Below, piece after piece: positions 1 to 6,317 of a stretch of DNA of 9,581 nt; positions within the stretch are counted from its first letter, which is position 1, and each line of letters opens with the position of its first letter. The position numbers were made by a program, and so were the translations under genes. The notes below the pieces were generated by a model. That model ran no database searches, was not told the DNA's origin, and saw only the letters and a program-made list of their open reading frames with translations. The DNA comes from Anaerolinea thermophila (lineage in GTDB: Bacteria > Chloroflexota > Anaerolineae > Anaerolineales > DRKV01), in the NCBI GenBank assembly GCA_020722405.1, contig DYKW01000059.1, positions 1 to 9,581 of the forward strand, given 5' to 3'.

Positions 1-60
1 CGTAGACCAGTGAGCGAGGGTTGGCCATGTCAGTTTAGTCTCCCACCACCGAGCAGGCAT

Positions 61-100
61 GCCCTGTGCGGCATGCTCTCACCCGCCAGCCGCACAGGGC
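61..100. repeat. Perfect 12-bp inverted repeat, 16-nt loop
   Basis: GCCCTGTGCGGC (61-72) is exactly complementary to GCCGCACAGGGC (89-100). The stem is GC-rich and stable, and no T-run follows on either strand. It may be a structured end of a neighbouring transcript whose gene lies left of the window, or a dispersed palindromic repeat. Confidence 0.55.
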
Positions 101-215
101 GGCAACCCGGCGCATGGCCGCAGCGGGGTTTCATACAAGTGCAGGCTGGACGCATCGACCATTCGTTGTCCCCACGCCGCCGCGCCCGACTTCTGACGAA
201 ATCGAGCCCAGCGGC

Positions 216-255
216 CACATTCTTTGTGCTCTCGCGAGCCAGCACAAAGAATGTG
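216..255. repeat. Perfect 15-bp inverted repeat (hairpin), 10-nt loop
   Basis: CACATTCTTTGTGCT (216-230) is exactly complementary to AGCACAAAGAATGTG (241-255). The loop holds the self-palindrome CTCGCGAG (231-238). In RNA from the minus strand an alternative fold gives a 13-bp stem, a CTGG bulge, a 3-bp CTC/GAG stem and a GCGA (GNRA-type) loop. It lies about 190 nt downstream of the operon's last stop. No U-run follows on either strand, so it is not a standard intrinsic terminator. It could be a transcript 3'-end hairpin, a protein-binding palindrome or a dispersed repeat. Confidence 0.7.
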
Positions 256-304
256 CTCATCGTGCAGGGGACAAGCGACTCTCAGGCTGCGTCCCGGCCG
301 GAAT

Positions 305-441
305 GTGCCAGATATGGTGGCAACACTGTGTGCACAAAGTGGCGTCAATGTGGTGAACAGCGTGGCAACATTGTGTTGAACAATGCGGCAGCATTGTGGC
401 GACATGTGGGTCACAGTGTGGCAACAAGGTGGCGCTGACAG
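305..441. repeat. Degenerate ~11-nt tandem array, about 12 units
   Basis: On the plus strand GTGGCAACATT-like units follow one another at 10-13-nt spacing, starting at 305, 317, 328, 339, 350, 362, 373, 385, 396, 406, 418 and 429. Examples are GTGGCAACACT (317-327), GTGGCGTCAAT (339-349), GTGGCAACATT (362-372), GCGGCAGCATT (385-395) and GTGGCAACAAG (418-428). Odd and even units alternate in quality (GTGGC against GTGTG/GTGGT/GTGTT), giving a weaker 22-23-nt period. The array stops 1 nt before the stop codon of the DUF262-HNH gene, so it occupies the operon's immediate 3' flank. No open frame across it looks like a protein. Possible roles are a protein-binding array, an RNA 3' structure or a recombination boundary; none is established. 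Confidence 0.75.
369..385. repeat. 6-bp inverted repeat inside the array
   Basis: CATTGT (369-374) and ACAATG (380-385) are perfect inverted copies around a 5-nt loop at the centre of the 11-nt array. They arise from the junction of two neighbouring units, so they may be a by-product of the repeat or a small dyad binding site. Confidence 0.4.
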
Positions 442-442
442 C

Positions 443-2155
443 TCAAGCGGACGCATGGATGAAAGCATTCAGTGCCACCGCGATGCGTTTACGGCGCTCT
501 TCCAAGAACGCCTTGTAGTGATCCACTGTCAGCAGTTCCTCCTCCACAGGGATGCACTGTGCTGCGAATGGTGCTGCACCCTGCTGCGCCACCAGCGGCA
601 ACAGGTAGGTCACAGGCGCTTTGTCGCTGATCGCACGATTGGTTTTGCCGCCGATGAAAGCTAGGTTGGCGATGTCGTCGGCCTCGCGAGGGGTGTAGCT
701 GCCGCGCAGCAATGCCTTGGGGAAAATGTGATGAAACTGCAAGCGGTGCTGGCTGCCTGAGTGGTCCAGGGCAATGGCCAGGTGGCTGCGCCAATCCTTG
801 GCGCCTGCCGCACGAAACGCCAGGAACATAGTCTTGAACAGCGCACTGCGCTGGTTGCGCCCTTCCAGCTCTTCCGGCGTGATGTCAAGGCGGCCGAACT
901 GCAGACGCAGCCGGTCGATCAGTTCATTGACGCCGCCGCCATTGCGGATGGTCGCCAAATCCTGATCCAGAATGGTCTCACTTGAACCCCGCGAGAAACG
1001 GCCTTTGGCATTGGCGGCCAAGGCCCAGTAGCGCAACTGCTGCGCCTCTTCCGTGCTGAGGGCATAGTCGCGGCGATGCCCAAAGTAGGCAAGTACCACC
1101 AGTAAGAAGGGCGATGACAGCAAGGCAGGGCTGTCGATACCCAGATTGCTGCGTGCGAAATTGAGGGCAAATTCCATCCCCTCGCAGGCTTCTTTCCAGG
1201 CTTGCTGCATTACGTCCAGGGTCAGGCTGCCGACGGTCAGAAAACGGGATTGCCCGGTGGCAAAGGCCATCAAATTTTTCAGGTGCAAACCCAGATCAAG
1301 TTCGAAACCGTTCTGGGCGCAAGCACTCTGGAAGTCCAGGAAGGTCTGCAGCGAGTGCCGCCATTTGGCCGTGATCTGCGCCAGAGCCAGATCGGAGCTG
1401 CGAAGCTTGGCACCCAGCGAGTTGACCCGCACGAAGATTTCCGTGACCTCGTCGTAGGACAGTGTTCGCTCCAGCACGTCCATGCGATACACGTACTTGC
1501 GAATGCCGCGTAGCCGGGCCAGGCGCTGACTGTATTTCTCGTAACGCGGATCATCAAAGCCACTGATGCCCGCACGCTTGAGGAAAGGCGCATCGCTGTC
1601 GGTCTTGAAGACTTCGGATACCTTCACCCACTGCGGCAACTGCTCCAGCTTCCGGGTCGCCACCACGAAGGTCATTTTGTTGAAGCGCGTCAGCAGTTCG
1701 TCCTCGCTGGCGTCGGCCTCGTCGCCGCCCAGCTCGGCTTCCTCATCGACCTCAGCGTCATCGCCGTTCTCATCCACTTCGGTCACGACGGCCAGTTGGT
1801 CGGGATGCTCCAGATTGAACAGCAAATCGATGGGCCGACGGCGACCGCGCACTGACACCGGCTCGCCACGAATGACGGCAGATAACGAGGTCAGACGCTG
1901 TTGTCCATCGAGCAACAGGCGGGTGCTCTGATAAGGGTTATTGCTTTGGCTGACGGCAAAGCTTTGCAGGGGCACGGCCTCATCGGTTTCCCACAGCAGA
2001 ATCGCCCCTGAGGGATAGCCCCGATACAGAGAGTCGAGCAAGTCGCGCACGCGCGTGGAGCGCCAGACATACTGCCGCTGCATTTCCGGCAAGCGCAGCT
2101 CACCGCGCTCGATCATCGAGACCAGTTCTTCAACGCTGGCTTCAGCCTTGGCCAT
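443..2155 (-). CDS. DUF262-HNH (DUF1524-like) nuclease, GmrSD/BrxU/SspE-like layout
   Basis: This 570-aa protein is the last gene of the operon. The N-terminal DUF262 domain (ParB/Srx-like NTPase fold) has the LPEMQRQYVW strand-helix (22-31), YPSGAILLW (47-55) and the diagnostic LLDGQQRLTS (81-90). FVRVNSLGAKL (241-251) is another family signature. The C-terminal part has the HNH-type motif LQFHHIFPKALL (472-483) with NLAF (497-500) and N506 in KTNR, as in DUF1524 nucleases. Single-chain DUF262-DUF1524 proteins include GmrSD- and BrxU-type type IV restriction enzymes and SspE, where NTP hydrolysis and DNA cutting depend on DNA modification state. A similar modification-gated nicking or cutting role is inferred here, since the operon also encodes a methylase. 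An unusual acidic stretch (126-153) interrupts the DUF262 region. The start has AAGGA 6 nt upstream, in a 23-nt gap after the AlbA_2 gene. Confidence 0.94.
   Translation of the reverse strand: MAKAEASVEELVSMIERGELRLPEMQRQYVWRSTRVRDLLDSLYRGYPSGAILLWETDEAVPLQSFAVSQSNNPYQSTRLLLDGQQRLTSLSAVIRGEPVSVRGRRRPIDLLFNLEHPDQLAVVTEVDENGDDAEVDEEAELGGDEADASEDELLTRFNKMTFVVATRKLEQLPQWVKVSEVFKTDSDAPFLKRAGISGFDDPRYEKYSQRLARLRGIRKYVYRMDVLERTLSYDEVTEIFVRVNSLGAKLRSSDLALAQITAKWRHSLQTFLDFQSACAQNGFELDLGLHLKNLMAFATGQSRFLTVGSLTLDVMQQAWKEACEGMEFALNFARSNLGIDSPALLSSPFLLVVLAYFGHRRDYALSTEEAQQLRYWALAANAKGRFSRGSSETILDQDLATIRNGGGVNELIDRLRLQFGRLDITPEELEGRNQRSALFKTMFLAFRAAGAKDWRSHLAIALDHSGSQHRLQFHHIFPKALLRGSYTPREADDIANLAFIGGKTNRAISDKAPVTYLLPLVAQQGAAPFAAQCIPVEEELLTVDHYKAFLEERRKRIAVALNAFIHASA
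1697..1780 (-). other. Acidic insert in the DUF262-HNH protein
   Basis: Residues 126-153 contain 16 Asp/Glu among 28 positions and no Lys or Arg, between the DGQQR motif and the KMTFVVATRKL strand. It looks like a flexible loop inserted in the DUF262 domain. It could be a linker, an autoinhibitory DNA-mimicking segment or a partner contact; the sequence alone does not say which. Confidence 0.6.
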
Positions 2156-2161
2156 GATGCT

Positions 2162-2166
2162 TCCTT
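2162..2166 (-). promoter_or_regulatory. Shine-Dalgarno site of the DUF262-HNH gene
   Basis: AAGGA on the minus strand lies 6 nt before the ATG at 2155, in the short gap after the AlbA_2 gene. Confidence 0.65.
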
Positions 2167-2178
2167 ATCCTGTCAATC

Positions 2179-3447
2179 TCACTCAACTGCTGCGGGCGGC
2201 TCGGCAGCGGGGATGATCAACAACAGCTCGGAGTCATCCACTAGCCTGTAAACCGGTCGCTTGCCGGACAGCCGTTCACTTTGATCCAGAATGATCTGAA
2301 CCCCTTCACCACGCTTGTCCATCATGGCGCTGCGGCCTGTGATCGCTTTGTCCGCCTCGGGCACGGAACATTTGGCCAGCAGACTGGTGATGGCTTCGTT
2401 TCGCGCAGCCTGGCGGTAGGGAAGGCTCTCCACCGTCATGGTGTTGGGGATGGCGCCCGGCGAATACAGCTCCAGCCGGTTCGCAAACATCCGCAGGCGG
2501 ATTTTGGCGCCATGGATCGAGTAATCCCGGTGTGCAACGGCATTGACCAGGGCCTCGAAGACGGCGGTCATGTCATACTGCGGCAGGTCGTGCCGGCCCT
2601 CATTCTTGGTGGCATAGACCTGCATGTTCTTGCGTACGAAGTGGCAAGCCGCCAGCACCTGGGCATCCAGCGGTCCGGTGATGTCCTGGGCGTCGAGCTG
2701 ATAGGCCGTGTCGCCTTGCGGCAGCACCTCGGTGCCACGGTATGCCACGGCCTGAATGAAGGCATTTGGCAGCCAGCGGCGGGGATCAGCGCTGGCCATC
2801 AGCACGCCGGCGATGGTTGGCCGAAGTGCGCCGTCGGCATCGGGGCGCGCCATGGCCAGTTTATCCAGCAGCACCTCGCGCGTATCCTGCACGCGCGGAC
2901 TGGCAAAACGTTGCCACAGATCATCTACAAGGTCGTCGAGTGTGGCGCCTGGCACCGGCTGCTCGTCGAAGCGGATGATGCGCGCCTGGCTGCGTTGCTG
3001 GAACAAACGTGCCAGATAGTCCGGAGCCATTTCACGCTTGGCGCTGCCCACGCGGTGCAGATACCCGCTCGGACTTTTATGCACGAACAGGCTGCTTGCG
3101 ATATCGATCTTCAGCACCGGCAAGGGCTCGCCTGACGTGCTGGGCAGGCTCAGACGCTCGATCACCGGCGCGAGCGGCGGAGTAATGCTATCCAGACAAA
3201 TCTGCCGGACGAAATCCTCTACCAGGTCCAGGCGCTCCAGAGGAATGCCGAGCACTTCACGGGTGTCGTCCACGCCGAGCACGCACACACCACCCCGGCT
3301 GTTGGCAAGGGCTGCCAGCTCATCAGCGAGAGAATCTTTATGCTGCGCTGACACCTTTTGACCGGCAAAGCGGACTTCCTTCAACTCCAGATAGGAGTCC
3401 TCTCCCAGGCGAATCTTGTCGATCAAATCCGCGATGTTGTCGAACAT
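2179..3447 (-). CDS. AlbA_2 (Schlafen-type) domain protein with C-terminal GHKL-like ATP-binding domain
   Basis: This 422-aa protein has the two-domain layout often annotated as 'putative DNA-binding domain-containing protein' or 'ATP-binding protein'. The N-terminal AlbA_2 domain (about 8-140) shows the conserved E-x-K (ELKE, 21-24) and the glycine-rich strand ANSRGGVCVLGVDD (48-61). A helical linker follows. The C-terminal part resembles HATPase_c_4: EALVNAVAHRDY (298-309), YSPGAIP (328-334) and RGEGV (379-383). AlbA_2 is the fold shared with the Schlafen core, which in some proteins binds or cuts nucleic acid. Bacterial members are variously regulators or defence components, and this sequence does not decide between those roles. 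The start is TGAC-ATG: the PHP-ATPase stop lies 1 nt upstream, and GAGAGG sits 6 nt before the ATG, which suggests coupled translation at similar levels to that partner. The last residues (PAAEPPAAVE) look like a disordered tail. Confidence 0.93.
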   Translation of the reverse strand: MFDNIADLIDKIRLGEDSYLELKEVRFAGQKVSAQHKDSLADELAALANSRGGVCVLGVDDTREVLGIPLERLDLVEDFVRQICLDSITPPLAPVIERLSLPSTSGEPLPVLKIDIASSLFVHKSPSGYLHRVGSAKREMAPDYLARLFQQRSQARIIRFDEQPVPGATLDDLVDDLWQRFASPRVQDTREVLLDKLAMARPDADGALRPTIAGVLMASADPRRWLPNAFIQAVAYRGTEVLPQGDTAYQLDAQDITGPLDAQVLAACHFVRKNMQVYATKNEGRHDLPQYDMTAVFEALVNAVAHRDYSIHGAKIRLRMFANRLELYSPGAIPNTMTVESLPYRQAARNEAITSLLAKCSVPEADKAITGRSAMMDKRGEGVQIILDQSERLSGKRPVYRLVDDSELLLIIPAAEPPAAVE

Positions 3448-3448
3448 G

Positions 3449-6295
3449 TCAAACCTCTCTTCCCAGGCGTTGGTAACGCCGTTCGAACGCTTCTTCGCCG
3501 CCTTCCATCACTTGGCAGACTTCGCGGCGCATGGCCTGATCCTGCAAAGAGCCGGTTTGCTTCACGTGGCACTGGTGGTTGAAGTCCAGTACGTGGATCA
3601 ACTCCGCATCGCCATTGACCACGATGTTGGGGTTGTGGGTCACGATGATGAGCTGACGGCGCAGTTTGTTGCTGCGGATCTGCTGCACGACCAGTCCGTA
3701 GATCAGGTGGTTATCCAGGTCATCTTCTGGCTGGTCGAGCACCAGTGGCTCGTTGCCGTGCGCCAGCAGGAAGGCCAGCATGGCAGCCGCGCGCTGCCCG
3801 GCGGAGGCCTGGCCGATGGACTGAAAGTCCCGCCCGTCTCCCTTGCGGCTGTATTCCACCTGCAAACCGTCTTCGGGGAACCAGCACAGGATGTGATCGA
3901 TGAATTCCGGGCGCTTGTCGGCTTCCGCTTTCAGGAATTTATTGAACCAGCCGCCAAACTCCGCCTGCCCGCGACCGGCTTGCGACAGGCGTTTCTTCTG
4001 CGTCAATAGCGCCTGCTCGAAGGCCGACGTATCCCATACGCCCGGCTGCTCGACCAGATCAACCGTGCCCAGCAGATCGGCCACGAGCCCTTTGGGGGAT
4101 GCCCCCTCTTGCTCCTGATACAGGTCGTCCACGTACTTGCCTTCAGCGGCCCCAAGCACCTCCCGCAAGGAGCGCTCGATGCCCTGCGCGTCCCGGCTGT
4201 AAGGGATCAGTTCGATACGCACAAAGGGATTGCCTTGCAGCGTTGCCTGCAGAAATGCGCTCCGTTGGGCGCTGATGGCGCGGCGGGCGGATTGCACCTG
4301 TTCCAGCAGCGATTCGGCCTTTTCGTGCAACTCGGTGTGCTGCTTCTGCAAGGCTTCCAGCTTCTTCAGCTCGATTTCCAGGCGCTGCTTTTCTTGCATC
4401 AGACGACCGTACTCGCTGGGGTCGCTGACGCCTTGTTGCTGCAAGTCGGCCTTGAGCTGCTCGTAAGCCATCTTGGCCGCGTCGATCCGCGCAAACCAGG
4501 GCGAAGCCTCCAGTTCACCTCTCAGGACTTGCCCTCGCTCCTGCAGCACGGTTGCCGCGCGCTCGACGTCCTGCTGCGCCTTGGCGATGGCGGCGTGCAG
4601 CGCCTGGACAATGCTCAGTGCTGGTCCGTCTTCGGCGGTATCGAATAAGCCTTCCGGCAAGTCTTCCGCCAACAGATCGTCGGCAAGCGCTTTCAAGCGG
4701 GTTGCCAGTTCGGCGGAGGCGTCGAACTGGCGTTCCAGCTCGCGGCTTTGCCGGTTGGTGCGCTGATAGTTTTTCAGCAGAGCGGCATGATTGGCGCCCT
4801 CGAAGCGGGCCAGCTTGCGCTGAATATCTTGCAGGGCCAGCGTCAACGCTTCACGCCCTTGCAGCTTGCCATCCAGCTCGCGCATCTGCGCCCGTGCGGC
4901 CAGGAAGGCACGCTTAGCTTCCTCGAAAGCGGCTTGCTGCGATTGCGTGCCCGCCGCATCGTCAATCACCTTGAGCAGCGCCTGTTGGCTGTCACCGGCC
5001 AGCGCGGCGATCTGCCCCTGGCTGAACAAGCGCACCGGAAAGCGTTGCTCGGTGACGGCCTGACTGGCCGAAGGCTTGAAACTGCCCGTAGCGGCGTCCC
5101 ATTCCTCCACCGCGTGGCCCTGGCCATCCTGCCGCCAGATCAGGCGATAGGGCATGCCATCGCGCTGCACTTGCACGCAGAGGCTTGTTTCCGCCCGTAG
5201 TCCGCCTTCGTCATTGCGGCCCCTGGCAACCTGATTGAAACGCTTGAAGGTCTGCCCGGCTTCCGAGCTGAGCGACAGCTCCTTCTCACGGCGATAGGCC
5301 AGGCGCAGGGCATGCACGACGGTCGATTTACCGGTGCCGCGTCCACCGATCAACGCATTGAAGTAGGGGTTGAGCGGCAAGCTTGCAGGCTGTTTGCCAC
5401 GCCCCATGTAACGTGCGTCACGGATTTCTATCGATTCGATGAAATGCTCGGGCGTATTGAACGGCGCAAAGCCGTTGCTCTCATCGCTGCGCCGAACGGA
5501 GACTTCCTGCCCATCCAGCAAGGCAAGACGCAAGCCTTCCAGGCTAGGCCGGGCCATCTTGATCCAGGTGTAGCGCGAACCCGGCACCGCTGCCCCTTGG
5601 AAGCTGTGGCAATCGCTGCCCACCACGCTGGCAAAGCGCAGTTTCAGTTCATCCAGCACCATCGGCACGGGGCTGGAGGATACGGTCCACTCCAGTGCCA
5701 GGATGCCGGGTTCCTGCAAGACAGCCTTAACCGTGTTGGCATCCATCACGCATCTGCGCGTACCTGACTCGACCCGCAACAACCCCTTGTCGCCTTCGAC
5801 GTGTGCCGGAATGGCAAGGCCACCCGCCGCCAGAATGCGCTCCACCACCTGGGCGGCACCGATTCGGGTGACGCCATCGCTGTCGCCACGCCTGCCTTGG
5901 TAATCCACCTGCGCCAGCAGGTCGCTGATGGTCTGACTGGTGGCGGACGGGTCAAAGATCGCCAGCATATGGAAGCCACCCTGCACCGAGATTTCCACAC
6001 CGGGGAACAGGTGCAGCTCGCGGAAACCGGCCGGCGGCGTACCCGCATCGGCCTCTCGCTTCATCTGCGCATAGGCCACCTTGAGCTTGTCAATCCACTC
6101 GCCTGTGTTGTGGTCGGTGACCGCTACGCAGTCGATCCCGGCGGCCATGTACTTGAGCAGCCACTTTTGCGGTGTCAGCTCAACGGGCGTGCCGATGGCG
6201 GCCTGCCACGCGCTCGTGTCCTTGGAGGCCGGCGTGTGGGTATGGAAATCGAACTTCCACCAGCGTGCGCCGGGGTAAGGCCAGGGTTGGCTCAT
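3449..6295 (-). CDS. TrlF-family PHP phosphoesterase-ABC ATPase fusion (Ppl-like)
   Basis: This 948-aa protein joins a metal-dependent PHP phosphoesterase to an SMC/RecN-like ATPase. The PHP domain (about 12-235) keeps the expected metal ligands: FHTHT with H18 and H20, TDHNT with D61 and H62, E101 in GVEIS, H109, H165 in IPAH, and SDCH with D228 and H230. The ATPase has a Walker A GGRGTGKST (317-325), a long coiled-coil insert (about 453-680, Leu/Gln/Glu/Lys-rich), an ABC signature QASAGQR (829-835), a Walker B LVLDQPEDD (851-859, D854 and E857) and the switch histidine in VTHNPN (H887). All active-site motifs are present, so it should be functional. The layout matches TrlF-family AAA-like ATPases and the anti-phage protein Ppl (PHP plus SMC ATPase). 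Its likely role is ATP-driven sensing or loading on nucleic acid with a nuclease-like PHP activity; the substrate is unknown. The start has a strong AGGAG 6 nt upstream. The stop is 1 nt from the next gene. Confidence 0.95.
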   Translation of the reverse strand: MSQPWPYPGARWWKFDFHTHTPASKDTSAWQAAIGTPVELTPQKWLLKYMAAGIDCVAVTDHNTGEWIDKLKVAYAQMKREADAGTPPAGFRELHLFPGVEISVQGGFHMLAIFDPSATSQTISDLLAQVDYQGRRGDSDGVTRIGAAQVVERILAAGGLAIPAHVEGDKGLLRVESGTRRCVMDANTVKAVLQEPGILALEWTVSSSPVPMVLDELKLRFASVVGSDCHSFQGAAVPGSRYTWIKMARPSLEGLRLALLDGQEVSVRRSDESNGFAPFNTPEHFIESIEIRDARYMGRGKQPASLPLNPYFNALIGGRGTGKSTVVHALRLAYRREKELSLSSEAGQTFKRFNQVARGRNDEGGLRAETSLCVQVQRDGMPYRLIWRQDGQGHAVEEWDAATGSFKPSASQAVTEQRFPVRLFSQGQIAALAGDSQQALLKVIDDAAGTQSQQAAFEEAKRAFLAARAQMRELDGKLQGREALTLALQDIQRKLARFEGANHAALLKNYQRTNRQSRELERQFDASAELATRLKALADDLLAEDLPEGLFDTAEDGPALSIVQALHAAIAKAQQDVERAATVLQERGQVLRGELEASPWFARIDAAKMAYEQLKADLQQQGVSDPSEYGRLMQEKQRLEIELKKLEALQKQHTELHEKAESLLEQVQSARRAISAQRSAFLQATLQGNPFVRIELIPYSRDAQGIERSLREVLGAAEGKYVDDLYQEQEGASPKGLVADLLGTVDLVEQPGVWDTSAFEQALLTQKKRLSQAGRGQAEFGGWFNKFLKAEADKRPEFIDHILCWFPEDGLQVEYSRKGDGRDFQSIGQASAGQRAAAMLAFLLAHGNEPLVLDQPEDDLDNHLIYGLVVQQIRSNKLRRQLIIVTHNPNIVVNGDAELIHVLDFNHQCHVKQTGSLQDQAMRREVCQVMEGGEEAFERRYQRLGREV
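3454..3459 (-). promoter_or_regulatory. Shine-Dalgarno site of the AlbA_2 gene
   Basis: GAGAGG on the minus strand lies 6 nt before the ATG at 3447 and falls within the last codons of the PHP-ATPase gene. This supports the start and coupled translation. Confidence 0.65.
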
Positions 6296-6301
6296 GTTCT
6301 T

Positions 6302-6306
6302 CTCCT
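6302..6306 (-). promoter_or_regulatory. Shine-Dalgarno site of the PHP-ATPase gene
   Basis: AGGAG on the minus strand lies 6 nt before the ATG at 6295, in the 22-nt gap after the HEPN-like gene. It is the best ribosome-binding site in the operon and fixes this start. Confidence 0.8.
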
Positions 6307-6317
6307 GATTGCGGCCA

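Larger units (their letters stand above)
1..442. other. Intergenic region without a convincing gene
   Basis: Open frames cross this stretch on both strands, but their translations are low-complexity, Cys/Arg/His-rich and mirror the inverted repeats and the tandem array, so none is called. The content is two perfect inverted repeats (61-100, 216-255) and the 11-nt array (305-441). Between them (101-215 and 256-304) I see nothing I can name. No clear promoter for either direction was identified. Confidence 0.6.

Noticed and set aside
42..60. Possible membrane segment in the 240-aa HEPN-like protein (residues about 42-60)
   Set aside because: The aromatic stretch contains His, Gln, Ser and Lys neighbours and no continuous run of about 20 hydrophobic residues. 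The start and end given here are residue numbers, not bases.
216..255. Rho-independent terminator of the operon
   Set aside because: The stem is strong but no T-run follows on either strand, and it lies about 190 nt past the last stop codon.
10..438. 142-codon plus-strand open frame across the left spacer
   Set aside because: The translation has no family resemblance, is Arg/Cys/His-rich and reads directly through both inverted repeats and the 11-nt array; overlapping frames on both strands are open because of high GC.
305..441. CRISPR array or plasmid iterons
   Set aside because: Units are 10-13 nt, degenerate and contiguous with no unique spacers, so not CRISPR. No replication initiator gene, DnaA box or AT-rich melting region accompanies them, so iterons are not supported.
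2281..3135. 284-codon plus-strand frame opposite the AlbA_2 gene
   Set aside because: It is the antisense shadow of a gene with clear domain motifs; its translation shows no recognisable domain and no plausible ribosome-binding context was found.
3416..4648. Leu/Gln/His-rich plus-strand frames opposite the PHP-ATPase gene
   Set aside because: Their composition is the antisense image of the coiled-coil and ATPase codons; no independent evidence for coding.
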